DNA from: an uncultured Bacteroidales bacterium
Lineage (GTDB): Bacteria > Bacteroidota > Bacteroidia > Bacteroidales > Muribaculaceae
Assembly: GCA_902776835.1 (NCBI GenBank)
Contig: CACYRK010000016.1
Coordinates: forward strand, 1 to 61,186
DNA length: 61,186 bases
Reading direction: 5' to 3'
The notes below the pieces were generated by a model that made no database searches, was not told where the DNA came from, and worked only from the letters and a program-made list of their open reading frames with translations. Numbering within the stretch: the stretch's first letter is position 1; each line of letters opens with the position of its first letter. The position numbers and the translations under genes were made by a program. Below, piece by piece: positions 42,282 to 53,630 of the stretch.

Positions 42282-44333
42282 TTACAGCAGTTCGATTGAG
42301 CGGTTCAGGAAGGCGCTCAGCGCCTCGCCCTTGAGCAGGCCGTTGCCCAGCAGCGCGATGTCGATGAGTTGCTTAACCACGGGTTGTCCGGCGGCATACT
42401 CGGCCACGATGGCGGTCTTCTGCTCGCGCAGTTCACCGGCGCGGTCCTCGTTGTCCTTGAGGTCTTGCTTCTTGTCCTCGGGCACACCCTTGCCGTCCTT
42501 GTCGAGGTCGCGGATGGCCTTGATGACGTTTTGCGTGGCGGTGAGTTGCTCGTCGAGCGGCGTGAGTTTGTCGGCCACGGCGGCGTTGGCGTCGGCGATG
42601 ATGCGCTTCATCAGCGGGTGGTCGGTGTTAAGGGTGAGCGTGTAACTGTCGGGCATCTCGCCGTAGAAACTCATGCCCGGCTGGTACTGTGCCATCTCCT
42701 TCATGCGGCGCATGTATTCGCTCTGGGTAATCACCAGCGGCTTGTCGTTCTCGCCAAGGGCGGCCAGGTTGACCATGAAGTCGCTCTTGTCGAGTTTGGG
42801 CAGTTGCGTGCGGAACACCGTGGTCATCACCTCGCGCTCGGGCTCGGTGAGTTCCACCTGGCGAGTGTCGGCCTTGACGATGAGGCGGTCGAGCACATCG
42901 GCATCGACGCGCACAAAGCGCGACTTATCGTTCTTCTGCTCCAGCAGGCCCACAAACGGCACATCCAACTGGCCGTCCATCAGCAGCACGTCGTAGCCGC
43001 GGTCCTGAGCACCCTTGATATAGGTGTACTGGCCCGTCTTGTCGGTCGAGTAGAGGTAAATCAGGTTGCCGTCCTTGTCGGTCTGCTCGCCCTCGATGAG
43101 CGTCTTGTAGTCGTCGAGTTTGAAGAACTTGCCGTCGACGTTCTCAAGCAGTGCAAACTTCATCGCCTGCTCGCAGAACTTCTCGTCGCTGAGCATGCCG
43201 TACTCGATGAAAATCTTGATGTCGTTCCACTTCTCCTCGAATTGCTTGGCGTCGTTCTTGGCAATCTCCTCGAGGCGCGAAGCCACCTTCTTGGTGATGT
43301 AGGTCGAAATCTTCTTCACGTTGCGGTCGGCCTGCAGGTAGGAGCGCGACACGTTCAGCGGGATGTCGGGCGAGTCAATCACGCCCTGAAGCAGCATCAG
43401 GAAGTCGGGTACCACGCCCTCGACGCTGTCGGTGACGTACACCTGGTTGCAGTACAGTTTGATGCGGTCCTTGCGTATGTCCAGGTTGTTCCTGATTTTG
43501 GGGAAGTACAGGATACCGGTGAGTGTGAACGGGTAGTCCACGTTCAGGTGAATCCAGAACAATGGGTCTTCCTGGCCCGGCTCAATGGCGCGGTAGAACT
43601 TCAGGTAGTCGTCGTCGGTGAGGTCGGTGGGCTTGCGCGTCCACAGCGGCTCTACGTCGTTGATCACCTTGTCGCGGTCGGTGTCCACATATTTTCCGTC
43701 CTTCCACTCCTGCTCTTTGCCGAAAATCACCGGCACGGGCAAGAAGCGGCAATATTTGTACAGCAGCGCGCTGATGCGCGAGGCCTCGAGAAACTCTTTC
43801 TCGTCGTCGTCGATGTGCACGATAATCTCGGTGCCGCGCTCGCTCTTGTCGCACGGGCCCATCTCATATTCCGGCGAACCGTCGCACACCCAACTCACGG
43901 CCTGTGCGCCCTCCTGATACGACAGGGTGCGTATCTCAACCTTCTTGGCAACCATAAATGCCGAGTAGAAGCCCAGGCCGAAGTGGCCGATGATGGCGTT
44001 GGCGCTGTCCTTGTACTTGTTAAGGAACTCCTCGGCGCCCGAAAACGCGATTTGGTTGATGTATTTGTCAACCTCCTCGGCTGTCATGCCGATGCCCTGG
44101 TCGGTCACGGTGAGCGTGCCAGCCTCCTTGTCGACGGCGACAGTCACCTTCAGGCCGTCGGTCGAGCCTTTAAACTCGTCGGCATTAGCCAGTGTTTTCA
44201 GTTTTTGCGTGGCATCTACTGCGTTCGACACCAGTTCGCGCAAGAAAATCTCGTGGTCGCTGTAAAGAAATTTCTTGATTACGGGGAAAATGTTTGTTGT
44301 CGTTACCCCGATGTTACCTTTTTGTGTTTCCAT
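42282..44333 (-). CDS. htpG: Molecular chaperone HtpG (Hsp90)
   Basis: 683 aa from METQKGNIGV; an upstream TTG is in frame but less likely. The GHKL ATPase domain carries FLRELVSNAVDATQKL, TVTDQGIGMTAEEV, NAIIGHFGLGFYSAFMVA and SERGTEIIVHI. The middle domain has the catalytic-loop Arg (NVSRSYLQAD) and a C-terminal dimerisation region follows. It is a cytosolic ATP-dependent chaperone. It is the first gene of the htpG-umuD-umuC run, and its promoter was not identified. Confidence 0.97.
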   Translation of the reverse strand: METQKGNIGVTTTNIFPVIKKFLYSDHEIFLRELVSNAVDATQKLKTLANADEFKGSTDGLKVTVAVDKEAGTLTVTDQGIGMTAEEVDKYINQIAFSGAEEFLNKYKDSANAIIGHFGLGFYSAFMVAKKVEIRTLSYQEGAQAVSWVCDGSPEYEMGPCDKSERGTEIIVHIDDDEKEFLEASRISALLYKYCRFLPVPVIFGKEQEWKDGKYVDTDRDKVINDVEPLWTRKPTDLTDDDYLKFYRAIEPGQEDPLFWIHLNVDYPFTLTGILYFPKIRNNLDIRKDRIKLYCNQVYVTDSVEGVVPDFLMLLQGVIDSPDIPLNVSRSYLQADRNVKKISTYITKKVASRLEEIAKNDAKQFEEKWNDIKIFIEYGMLSDEKFCEQAMKFALLENVDGKFFKLDDYKTLIEGEQTDKDGNLIYLYSTDKTGQYTYIKGAQDRGYDVLLMDGQLDVPFVGLLEQKNDKSRFVRVDADVLDRLIVKADTRQVELTEPEREVMTTVFRTQLPKLDKSDFMVNLAALGENDKPLVITQSEYMRRMKEMAQYQPGMSFYGEMPDSYTLTLNTDHPLMKRIIADANAAVADKLTPLDEQLTATQNVIKAIRDLDKDGKGVPEDKKQDLKDNEDRAGELREQKTAIVAEYAAGQPVVKQLIDIALLGNGLLKGEALSAFLNRSIELL

Positions 44334-44517
44334 TGTCAATGTATCTATTTAAATAATGTTGTCATATCCAACGCGATTGCACCCAGCCCCACACCCGCCC
44401 ACCAGCGAGTTGTGGAGCGCGGCGGCCTAACACGCCAAAGCCGGCGCAAATCACAGCATGGCAAACTGCAAAAAAAATGCCCGCCCACCACCGCCCGCCT
44501 CTCCAAAACATCCCAAG

Positions 44518-44548
44518 TGTCCTCAAAGGGACGGTTCTTTTGAGGACA
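44518..44548. repeat. REP-like palindrome, family B copy 1
   Basis: TGTCCTCAAAGGGACGGTTC and its inverse arm, 31 bp. It is inverted relative to copies 2 and 3. Confidence 0.87.
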
Positions 44549-44620
44549 AAATAGATGTTAAATCAAGTTTTTGATTATTCCATTAATCTATTAAAATTCA
44601 ATTAAATAATGGGATAAAAG

Positions 44621-44651
44621 TGTCCTCAAAAGAACCGTCCCTTTGAGGACA
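44621..44651. repeat. REP-like palindrome, family B copy 2
   Basis: TGTCCTCAAAAGAACCGTCC followed by the inverse arm; 31 bp, identical to copy 3. Confidence 0.87.
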
Positions 44652-44666
44652 AACTGATAATAAGAA

Positions 44667-44697
44667 TGTCCTCAAAAGAACCGTCCCTTTGAGGACA
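44667..44697. repeat. REP-like palindrome, family B copy 3
   Basis: Identical to copy 2 and only 15 bp from it. The rest of the 44334-44768 gap shows no gene or RNA that I can recognise. Confidence 0.87.
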
Positions 44698-44709
44698 TTT
44701 TGCAGATGC

Positions 44710-44747
44710 AAAAAAATGCCACGCAGTGTTGTGCGTGACATTTTTGC
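44710..44747 (-). terminator. Terminator of clpC
   Basis: AAAAATGCCACGCA-loop-TGCGTGACATTTTT with one mismatch. It has T-runs on either strand and lies just after the clpC stop. Confidence 0.7.
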
Positions 44748-44768
44748 AGTCAGTGCTGTTGCAGCACG

Positions 44769-47102
<2,334 letters not shown>

Positions 47103-47236
47103 GCCGCAGCATTCAGGCCGGCAACAGCGCCTTTTGCGCCGTCGCCGATTTGTTCATTAGCAATTATTGTGCCAAAAAACCGAAATTTTCACTAAATGTA
47201 ACATTATAAATAATGTGTGGTATGGAAAATTTTTGT

Positions 47237-47244
47237 ACTTTTGT
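47237..47244 (+). promoter_or_regulatory. -7 box TACTTTTG for gyrA
   Basis: TAnnTTTG, 96 nt before the ATG at 47340. Confidence 0.5.
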
Positions 47245-47339
47245 CACTAAATTGAACAATAATGGGCATGCGTGCCAGCCGGGGCGTATTTTAGTCTGCG
47301 GTGCGGTGCCTGTACATGTATCACAATTAATAACTTATA

Positions 47340-49940
47340 ATGAATAACGATCGTATTCTTGACATCAATATCGAGAACGAGATGAGGACCAGTTACATCA
47401 ACTATTCGATGTCGGTCATCGTCTCCAGGGCACTGCCCGACGTGCGCGATGGCTTCAAGCCTGTGCACCGGCGTGTCCTCTACGGTATGGCGAAACTAAG
47501 AAATTTTTCCACCCAGCCCTACAAGAAGTGCGCCCGCATCGTGGGCGACGTGCTGGGTAAGTATCATCCCCACGGCGACAGTTCGGTCTACTATGCTATG
47601 GTGCGTCTCGCACAAGACTGGGCCATGCGCTATCCGCTCGTCGACGGCCAGGGCAACTTCGGCTCGGTCGACGGCGACAGCCCCGCTGCCATGCGTTACA
47701 CCGAGGCGCGACTGGCCAAGATGGGCGAGGTGATGATGAGCGACCTCGACGAGGACACCGTCGACTTCGAGCCAAACTTCGACAACACGCTCGAAGAACC
47801 CACCGTGATGCCAACCCGCTTCCCCAACCTGCTGGTCAACGGCGCGTCGGGTATCGCTGTGGGTATGGCTACCAACATGCCGCCGCACAACCTCAGCGAG
47901 TGCATCGACGGCTGCAAGGCGCTGCTCGAGAATCCCGAGATGGAAATCAGCGACATCATGCAGTACATCAAGGCGCCCGACTTCCCCACCGGCGGCATCA
48001 TCTACGGCTATCAGGGCGTAAAAGACGCCTTCGAGACCGGACGCGGACGCATCGTCGTGCGCGCCAAGGCCGAGATTGAGAGCGAAGGCACACACGAGCG
48101 CATCGTGGTCAACGAGATCCCCTACAACGTCAACAAGCGCGAACTCATCGAGGCCATCGCACGCCTCGTCGAGGAAAAACGTATCGACGGCATCGCCGAC
48201 ATCAACGACGAGAGCGACCGCCACGGCATGCGCATCGTCATCGACGTGAAGAAGGACCACAACCCCAACGTGCTGCTCAACAAACTCTATAAGATGACTG
48301 AACTGCAGTCGTCGTTCAGCGTGAACAATGTGTGCCTCGTCGACGGACGTCCCAAGACCGTCAACCTCAAGGAACTGCTGCAGTGCTTCCTCGACCATCG
48401 CCATGAGGTGGTGATCAGGCGCACCAAGTTCCAACTCAAGAAGGCGCAGGAGCGAGCACACATCCTCGAAGGCCTGATCGTGGCCAGCGACAACATCGAC
48501 GAGGTGATTGCCATCATCAAGTCGAGCAAAACCACCGAAGAGGCCATGCAGCGCCTCGGCGAGCGTTTCAACCTCGACGAGGTGCAGACGCGAGCCATCG
48601 TGGAGATGCGTCTGCGACAACTCACCAACCTCGAGCAGAACAAGTTGCGCGACGAGTTGAACGAGTTGATGAAGACCATCGAGTTCCTCCAGTCGATTCT
48701 CGACGACCCCGCCGTGTGCCGCAAGGTAATCGAGGACGAACTCGACGAGGTGAAGGAGAAATACGGCGACGAGCGCCGCACCGAAATCAACCCCAACGAC
48801 GAGGAGATGAACGCCGAGGACTTCTACAGCGACGACCCGATGATCATCACCATCTCGCACTTCGGCTACATCAAGCGCACCCCGCTGAGCGAATATCGCA
48901 CTCAGGCGCGCGGTGGAGTGGGGGCCAAGGGCAGCGACACCCGCGACGAGGACTTCATCGAATACGTCTACGAGGCCACCAACCATAACTATATGCTCTT
49001 CTTCACCGCCCTGGGCCGCTGCTACTGGCTGCGCGTGTTCCAAATTCCCGAGGGCACCAAGAACAGCAAGGGCCGCGCCATCCAGAACCTGCTCAACCTG
49101 GGGCCGGAGAACCGCATCTTCGCCTTCGTGCGAGCCACGCAACTCACCAACCCCGAGTATAACCAGAGCCATTACATCATGTTTGCCACCAAGAACGGCA
49201 TCGTGAAGCGCACCTGCCTGAGCCGCTACTCGCGTCCGCGCGCCAACGGCATCCAGGCCATCGGCATCGCCGAGGGCGACCGCCTCATCGGCGCCGTGCT
49301 CACCGAGGGCGACAGCGAGATCATCCTCGCCAACCGCAACGGACGCGCCATCCGCTTCAACGAGAACAAGGTGCGCGAAACCGGACGCACGGCAATGGGC
49401 GTGCGAGGCATGACGCTCGACGGCGACGACGACGAGGTGGTGGGCATGATTTGCATGCGCGCCAGCCGCAACGACGACGTGCTCGTGGTCAGCGAGCAGG
49501 GTATGGGCAAGCGCAGCAAACTCGAGGACTACCGCGTGACCAACCGCGGAGCAAAGGGCGTGAAGACCATCAACATCACCGAGAAGACCGGCAAACTCAT
49601 CTCGATACGCAACGTCAACGACGGCAACGACCTGGTGATTATCAACAAGAGCGGCATCATCATCCGACTCAAGGTGAAGTCGCTGCGTGTCATGGGCCGC
49701 GCAACTCAGGGCGTGCGTCTGATCAACCTCGAGAAGAAGAACGACCAGATTGCTTCGGTATGCAAGGTCGACACCGAGCCTGAGCAGACCGACGAGGAGA
49801 GCCTCGCCGACGCTTTCAGCGCTCCGGTAACCGCCGATAACGCCCCCGAGGTTATCGACGTTGAGGAAGTTACCGACGCCCCCGAGACCCCGCAAGTCGA
49901 GGACAACGAAGACGACGAAAACAACGAAAACAACGAATAA
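47340..49940 (+). CDS. gyrA: DNA gyrase subunit A
   Basis: 866 aa. The breakage-reunion domain has catalytic Tyr120 in [10 protein letters not shown]. The quinolone region reads [13 protein letters not shown]: Ser81 aligns with E. coli Ser83 and Tyr85 with Asp87. A C-terminal beta-pinwheel follows (about 510-810). The GyrA box is QARGGVG, lacking the final basic residue of the QRRGGKG form. An acidic tail (about 815-866) ends ENNENNE. With GyrB it introduces negative supercoils. It is transcribed divergently from clpC with its own promoter. Confidence 0.97.
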   Translation: MNNDRILDINIENEMRTSYINYSMSVIVSRALPDVRDGFKPVHRRVLYGMAKLRNFSTQPYKKCARIVGDVLGKYHPHGDSSVYYAMVRLAQDWAMRYPLVDGQGNFGSVDGDSPAAMRYTEARLAKMGEVMMSDLDEDTVDFEPNFDNTLEEPTVMPTRFPNLLVNGASGIAVGMATNMPPHNLSECIDGCKALLENPEMEISDIMQYIKAPDFPTGGIIYGYQGVKDAFETGRGRIVVRAKAEIESEGTHERIVVNEIPYNVNKRELIEAIARLVEEKRIDGIADINDESDRHGMRIVIDVKKDHNPNVLLNKLYKMTELQSSFSVNNVCLVDGRPKTVNLKELLQCFLDHRHEVVIRRTKFQLKKAQERAHILEGLIVASDNIDEVIAIIKSSKTTEEAMQRLGERFNLDEVQTRAIVEMRLRQLTNLEQNKLRDELNELMKTIEFLQSILDDPAVCRKVIEDELDEVKEKYGDERRTEINPNDEEMNAEDFYSDDPMIITISHFGYIKRTPLSEYRTQARGGVGAKGSDTRDEDFIEYVYEATNHNYMLFFTALGRCYWLRVFQIPEGTKNSKGRAIQNLLNLGPENRIFAFVRATQLTNPEYNQSHYIMFATKNGIVKRTCLSRYSRPRANGIQAIGIAEGDRLIGAVLTEGDSEIILANRNGRAIRFNENKVRETGRTAMGVRGMTLDGDDDEVVGMICMRASRNDDVLVVSEQGMGKRSKLEDYRVTNRGAKGVKTINITEKTGKLISIRNVNDGNDLVIINKSGIIIRLKVKSLRVMGRATQGVRLINLEKKNDQIASVCKVDTEPEQTDEESLADAFSAPVTADNAPEVIDVEEVTDAPETPQVEDNEDDENNENNE

Positions 49941-50045
49941 ATAATTTTCACATTAAACTATCGAGGCTTTTTGTTATCTAAAGGTCAAGATTTAGTGAAT
50001 AGGAGATAAAAACCGAAAACAACTAACATTTAATACATTACAAAA

Positions 50046-51185
50046 ATGAAAAAAGTATTTCTTTTCCTTGCGTGCGCATCGCTCATGGCTATGGGTGCTG
50101 TAGCGCAAAAGAATGTTGTGAAAGAAGTGGCGAAACTCGCCGGCTCAAACAAGGTTGAAGACCTCACAAAGGCCCTCGACCTCGTACAGCCCGCTCTCAC
50201 AAATCCTGAGACAATGAATAACGCCGAAACTTGGCTGCTCGCCGGTAAGGCAGCATTCGGTATCTACGACCAACTTTCGGTGCTTAAAAACGCCGGACAG
50301 GAAGTCGATAACGACATGCTCAACTCATCGCTCATGAACGGTTTCACTTTCCTCGAGAAAGCCCTGCCGCTCGACAGCGTGAAGGAAACCGAGAAAAACG
50401 GTGCCCTGAAACTCGACAAGAACGGTATGCCGAAAATCAAAACTAAGTTTTCTCCCGAAATCGTGGAGTTGCTCACCGGCCACATCGACGAGGTGCTGAA
50501 CCTGGGTAACGCTGCTCTGGGCGAGAGCCGCTGGGACGACGCCGCCAACGCTTACACATTCTTCACCAACCTGCTCGATGCACCCTTCACCAAGGCTAAA
50601 GGCATCGCGCTCGCCGATGATGCAATGTCGGAGGTGCGCTTCTACCAAGGATATGCTCAATACCAGACGCAGAAATTCGATGAGGCTTATACCAACTTCA
50701 CCAAGGCAATGGCACTGGGCTACACCGAGAACCAAGTGGGCGACTTCAAGACCTCGTCGATGGCCAACATCGTGCAAAAATTCATCGACGCTAAGGACTA
50801 TAACAGTGCTTACGGCTTTATCGACAACGCCCTCATTGCCGAGCCCAACAGCGCTACGCTCTACGACATGAAGGGCTTCGTGGCCGAACTCGAGAAGGGT
50901 ATCGAAGAAGCACTGCCGTTCTACAAGAAGGCTACCACCCTCGATGCTAACTATGCCGACGCATTCTTCAACACTGGCCGCGCCCTCTATCTGCAGGCCA
51001 GCAAGATTATCGAGGACAACCCCGACAAGACCACGGCTCAGTTCATCCCCATGCTGCAGCCCATCTACGAGGAGGCTCTGCAATACTTCACCAAGGCTCA
51101 GGCTCTCGATCCCGAGAACACCAAGATTCCCGGCCTGATCGACGACATCAACTACAAGTTTGAGCAAATGGGCATCAAGAAGTAA
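50046..51185 (+). CDS. Exported TPR protein (copy 1)
   Basis: 379 aa. Signal peptide to about 20 (GAVAQK). TPR-like helical repeats throughout, for example FYQGYAQYQTQKFDEAYTNF, LYDMKGFVAELEKGIEEALP, and ANYADAFFNTGRALYLQASK near the end. A shared N-terminal module (ETWLLAGKAAFGIYD) also occurs in the next gene. Probably a periplasmic scaffold. It follows gyrA by 105 nt. Confidence 0.83.
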   Translation: MKKVFLFLACASLMAMGAVAQKNVVKEVAKLAGSNKVEDLTKALDLVQPALTNPETMNNAETWLLAGKAAFGIYDQLSVLKNAGQEVDNDMLNSSLMNGFTFLEKALPLDSVKETEKNGALKLDKNGMPKIKTKFSPEIVELLTGHIDEVLNLGNAALGESRWDDAANAYTFFTNLLDAPFTKAKGIALADDAMSEVRFYQGYAQYQTQKFDEAYTNFTKAMALGYTENQVGDFKTSSMANIVQKFIDAKDYNSAYGFIDNALIAEPNSATLYDMKGFVAELEKGIEEALPFYKKATTLDANYADAFFNTGRALYLQASKIIEDNPDKTTAQFIPMLQPIYEEALQYFTKAQALDPENTKIPGLIDDINYKFEQMGIKK

Positions 51186-51207
51186 TCTTAAATAACAATA
51201 ACCAACA

Positions 51208-51242
51208 GTGGCGGCGCAACTCACCCGAGTCAGCGCCGCCAT
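51208..51242 (+). terminator. Hairpin after TPR copy 1
   Basis: TGGCGGCGC (51209-51217) pairs with GCGCCGCCA (51233-51241). The T-run is weak, so termination may be partial. Confidence 0.5.
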
Positions 51243-51366
51243 TGCTTTACCCCTTAACACACCGCCGTTTTGATCAAATAATCCCAAATCGGTCATTAGG
51301 TGCCGAAATTACTCTCACTCTGCATAAAAAATAAACAAGTTTCTTTTTTCTGCGCTCGTTTATTCG

Positions 51367-51374
51367 TAACTTTG
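51367..51374 (+). promoter_or_regulatory. -7 box TAACTTTG for TPR copy 2
   Basis: TAnnTTTG 25 nt before the ATG at 51399. It excludes the longer start at 51300. Confidence 0.55.
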
Positions 51375-51398
51375 CAGCCGCAAAATTTTCATCCGATT

Positions 51399-52631
51399 AT
51401 GAAACAACTACTTAACATCGCTGCTGCGCTGCTTATGATTATCGCACCAGCCGCCGCCAGCGCCCAGAAACGCGTCGTCGACGATGTGAAGCGCATCATC
51501 TCGTCGATGACCGTCGGTGTCGACCAATATAAACTTGCCCAGGGCAAAATCAAGCCAGCCCTGTCGCACGACGAGACCAAGGATAATTCCGAGACATGGC
51601 TCATTGCCGGCAAGGTGCAATTCGGGCTTTACGACAAATACATGGCACAGAAGTCGGTGGGCAAAACCGTCGACGCATTGGCTATGGGCCATGCCATCAT
51701 CGACGGCTACGCCTATATGTCGCGCGGCCTGCAACTCGACTCCATCAAGCAGTACGACAAGAATGGCCAGCCGAAAATCGACCGAAAGACCGGCCTCCAG
51801 CAGGTGAAGACCAAGCATAGCGACGACATCATGAAAATCCTCAATGCCCACATCGACGACTTCAACGCCACCGGCGCCGAACTCTATAACGTGAAGGATT
51901 GGGATGGCGCTTATCTGGCTTGGGACATCTATTGCAAACTGGCCAGCGGCACGGTGGCCAACGAGGCCCTTGCCGAGGCGCGCTATTTCCAGGCCATCGC
52001 CGCCTGGCAGAAGGGCGACATGAAACTGGCCGTCGAACTGTTTGCCATCTCGCGCGAGTTGGGCCTGGTGAAGAAAGAGGGCTACGACTACGCCCTGGTG
52101 TGCCTCTCGGCGCTCAACGACGAGGCTGGCGTGGTGGAACTGGCCCGCGAGGCCTACGAATACTTCGGCGACGTGGACCCGCAGTATGCCCGCATCATGA
52201 TTAACGACTACATCAACCGCAAGGACTTTGTCCATGCCAATCAGTTGCTCGACGAGGTGATTGCCACGCAAAGCGCCGATGCCGAGTTGCAAAACCTCAA
52301 GGGACTCGTCGTGGAGCAGAGCAACAACCTGGAGAGCGCCCTGCCATACTTTGAGCGCGCCGTGCAACTCGACGCCAACAACGCTCAGGCCGTCTACAAT
52401 GTGGCCCGCTACTACTACAACACCGCCGTCAGCGCCAGCGAGAACAACCGCCGACTCTCAACCCGCGAATTGAAAAAAATCGTCAATCCGCTTTACGAGA
52501 AGGCCATGCCGCTCATGGAGAAGGCCTATGAACTCGACCCCACCAACACCGACGCTCGCGAGGCACTGCGCGCCATCTACTACCGCCTGAACATGGGCAC
52601 CAAACTTAACGCCCTCGAAAAAGCCAACTGA
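51399..52631 (+). CDS. Exported TPR protein (copy 2)
   Basis: 410 aa from MKQLLNIAAALLMIIAPAAA (a signal peptide ending ASAQ). TPR-like repeats include ARYFQAIAAWQKGDMKLAVE and ALPYFERAVQLDANNAQAVY. Paralogous to the previous gene (ETWLIAGKVQFGLYDKYM; IDDFNATGAELYNVKDWDGA matching the DEVLNLGNAALGESRWDD segment) but with its own promoter, so the pair may be regulated separately. Role unknown. The left inverted repeat of the surface cassette begins 17 nt after its stop. Confidence 0.83.
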   Translation: MKQLLNIAAALLMIIAPAAASAQKRVVDDVKRIISSMTVGVDQYKLAQGKIKPALSHDETKDNSETWLIAGKVQFGLYDKYMAQKSVGKTVDALAMGHAIIDGYAYMSRGLQLDSIKQYDKNGQPKIDRKTGLQQVKTKHSDDIMKILNAHIDDFNATGAELYNVKDWDGAYLAWDIYCKLASGTVANEALAEARYFQAIAAWQKGDMKLAVELFAISRELGLVKKEGYDYALVCLSALNDEAGVVELAREAYEYFGDVDPQYARIMINDYINRKDFVHANQLLDEVIATQSADAELQNLKGLVVEQSNNLESALPYFERAVQLDANNAQAVYNVARYYYNTAVSASENNRRLSTRELKKIVNPLYEKAMPLMEKAYELDPTNTDAREALRAIYYRLNMGTKLNALEKAN

Positions 52632-52647
52632 CACACACAGAAATAAT

Positions 52648-52828
52648 AAACTACGGATTAATCTGATTCTTCAGATTTTCAAACACAAGGGAGTGCGCCG
52701 CCAGATGCACTCCCTTGCCATTACTATGGGAGTCGCGCTTCGCGAAAAATCTATCAAATCTATTCAAATCAAACAAAATAATTTATTTCTGCTAATGTGA
52801 GATTTTGTTAAGTTTTTGTTCGATTTAC
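52648..52828. repeat. Long dispersed repeat, left copy (L)
   Basis: Modules in order: ACTACGGATTAATCTGATTC, a hairpin from GGGAGTGCGCCGCC to GCACTCCC, CGCGCTTCGCG, an AT-rich core (AAATCTATCAAATCTATTCA) and AATGTGAGATTTTGTT. Nearly the same sequence lies inverted at 60308-60491. The rest of the 52632-53082 gap has a further GC-rich hairpin zone (52829-52905) and no gene. Confidence 0.9.
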
Positions 52829-53030
52829 AGCGCTTCGCTTGCCCTGCGGGCTCCCGTTCGGTCGTGAGCACTTCGTGGTTCTGCGCGAAGCGCACTCCCC
52901 ACACTCTTTTTTCAATTTTCCAAACAACACCTTGCGAATTAACTACCATCTTTGTGAAATTCGTTGTTAATCAAGGTGCTACAAAGTACGAATTAACTAC
53001 CTAAAGCTTGGATATCTGGCCTTTTTTTTG

Positions 53031-53038
53031 TAAATTTG
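53031..53038 (+). promoter_or_regulatory. -7 box TAAATTTG for the small secreted protein
   Basis: TAnnTTTG 45 nt before the ATG at 53083. Confidence 0.55.
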
Positions 53039-53082
53039 TAGCACAAAATCATTAATTATCCTCAAAAAAACACATTATTGAT

Positions 53083-53517
53083 ATGAAAAAATCAATCACA
53101 TTTTTGCTTCTTTCATTCACCGTTTTTTTCACTTCGGCGTTTGAGTTCCCGTTTGGTGGTAACAACCAGACTTCGATTGTATTCTCTGACAATTCTAGCG
53201 GAAACCACTTAGTCATGCCCCAGGGTTATTACAGTTTCGTTACTCAAGCCCTTAACATCACATTCAACGACGCGATGACATCACATTATGTTTCGGTGCT
53301 TAGTGAAAACTACTTGTTATGTGAATTGATGACTTATGGTTCAATGGCTTATGTGCCATGCTATATTAACCAGCCTGGATCCTATACAGTGCTTATAGCC
53401 TACGATGATATAAGTGAGCCTATATATACAGGCACTTTCGTTGTAACTAACGGAGACTTGTCTTTAGGAGGGCTGGATCGAGTTCGCCTCTCTCCTTTTG
53501 AAGCCTTTATTATATAG
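53083..53517 (+). CDS. Small secreted beta-rich protein of unknown function
   Basis: 144 aa. Signal peptide to about 19 (FFTSAFE), then a single beta-sandwich-like domain with alternating hydrophobics (YVSVLSENYLLCELM, GSYTVLIAYDDISEPIYTGT). It resembles the small DUF3244-like Ig proteins of Bacteroidales, but I cannot confirm the family. The gene is AT-rich compared with its upstream neighbours. It has its own promoter and is the first gene inside the inverted-repeat bracket. Confidence 0.65.
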   Translation: MKKSITFLLLSFTVFFTSAFEFPFGGNNQTSIVFSDNSSGNHLVMPQGYYSFVTQALNITFNDAMTSHYVSVLSENYLLCELMTYGSMAYVPCYINQPGSYTVLIAYDDISEPIYTGTFVVTNGDLSLGGLDRVRLSPFEAFII

Positions 53518-53630
53518 GCACCCGCCGGTGGCGCGCTCCTCAATCCCAGGCGTGCCACCCAAGCGGGTTTATATATATAAATAAGGTGTAAAATTGCACT
53601 TCATTTATTAACATATTATATAATACAACA

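Noticed and set aside
42369..44543. A 724-codon open frame opposite htpG (similar long frames lie opposite gyrA, EF-G2 and the phosphohexomutase)
   Set aside because: These are antisense shadows of GC-rich genes whose codon bias suppresses stops. The products are His/Val/Leu-rich with no domains, while the sense strand encodes complete known proteins.
44518..44697. Rho-independent terminators rather than REP elements
   Set aside because: The palindromes lack T-runs, come in three close copies in both orientations, and a separate terminator for clpC exists at 44710-44747.
52829..52910. Short coding segment in the GC-rich part of the left repeat
   Set aside because: It is a set of overlapping inverted repeats (GCGCTTCGC, CGAAGCGC) with no start context. 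The open frame runs through the repeat only by chance.
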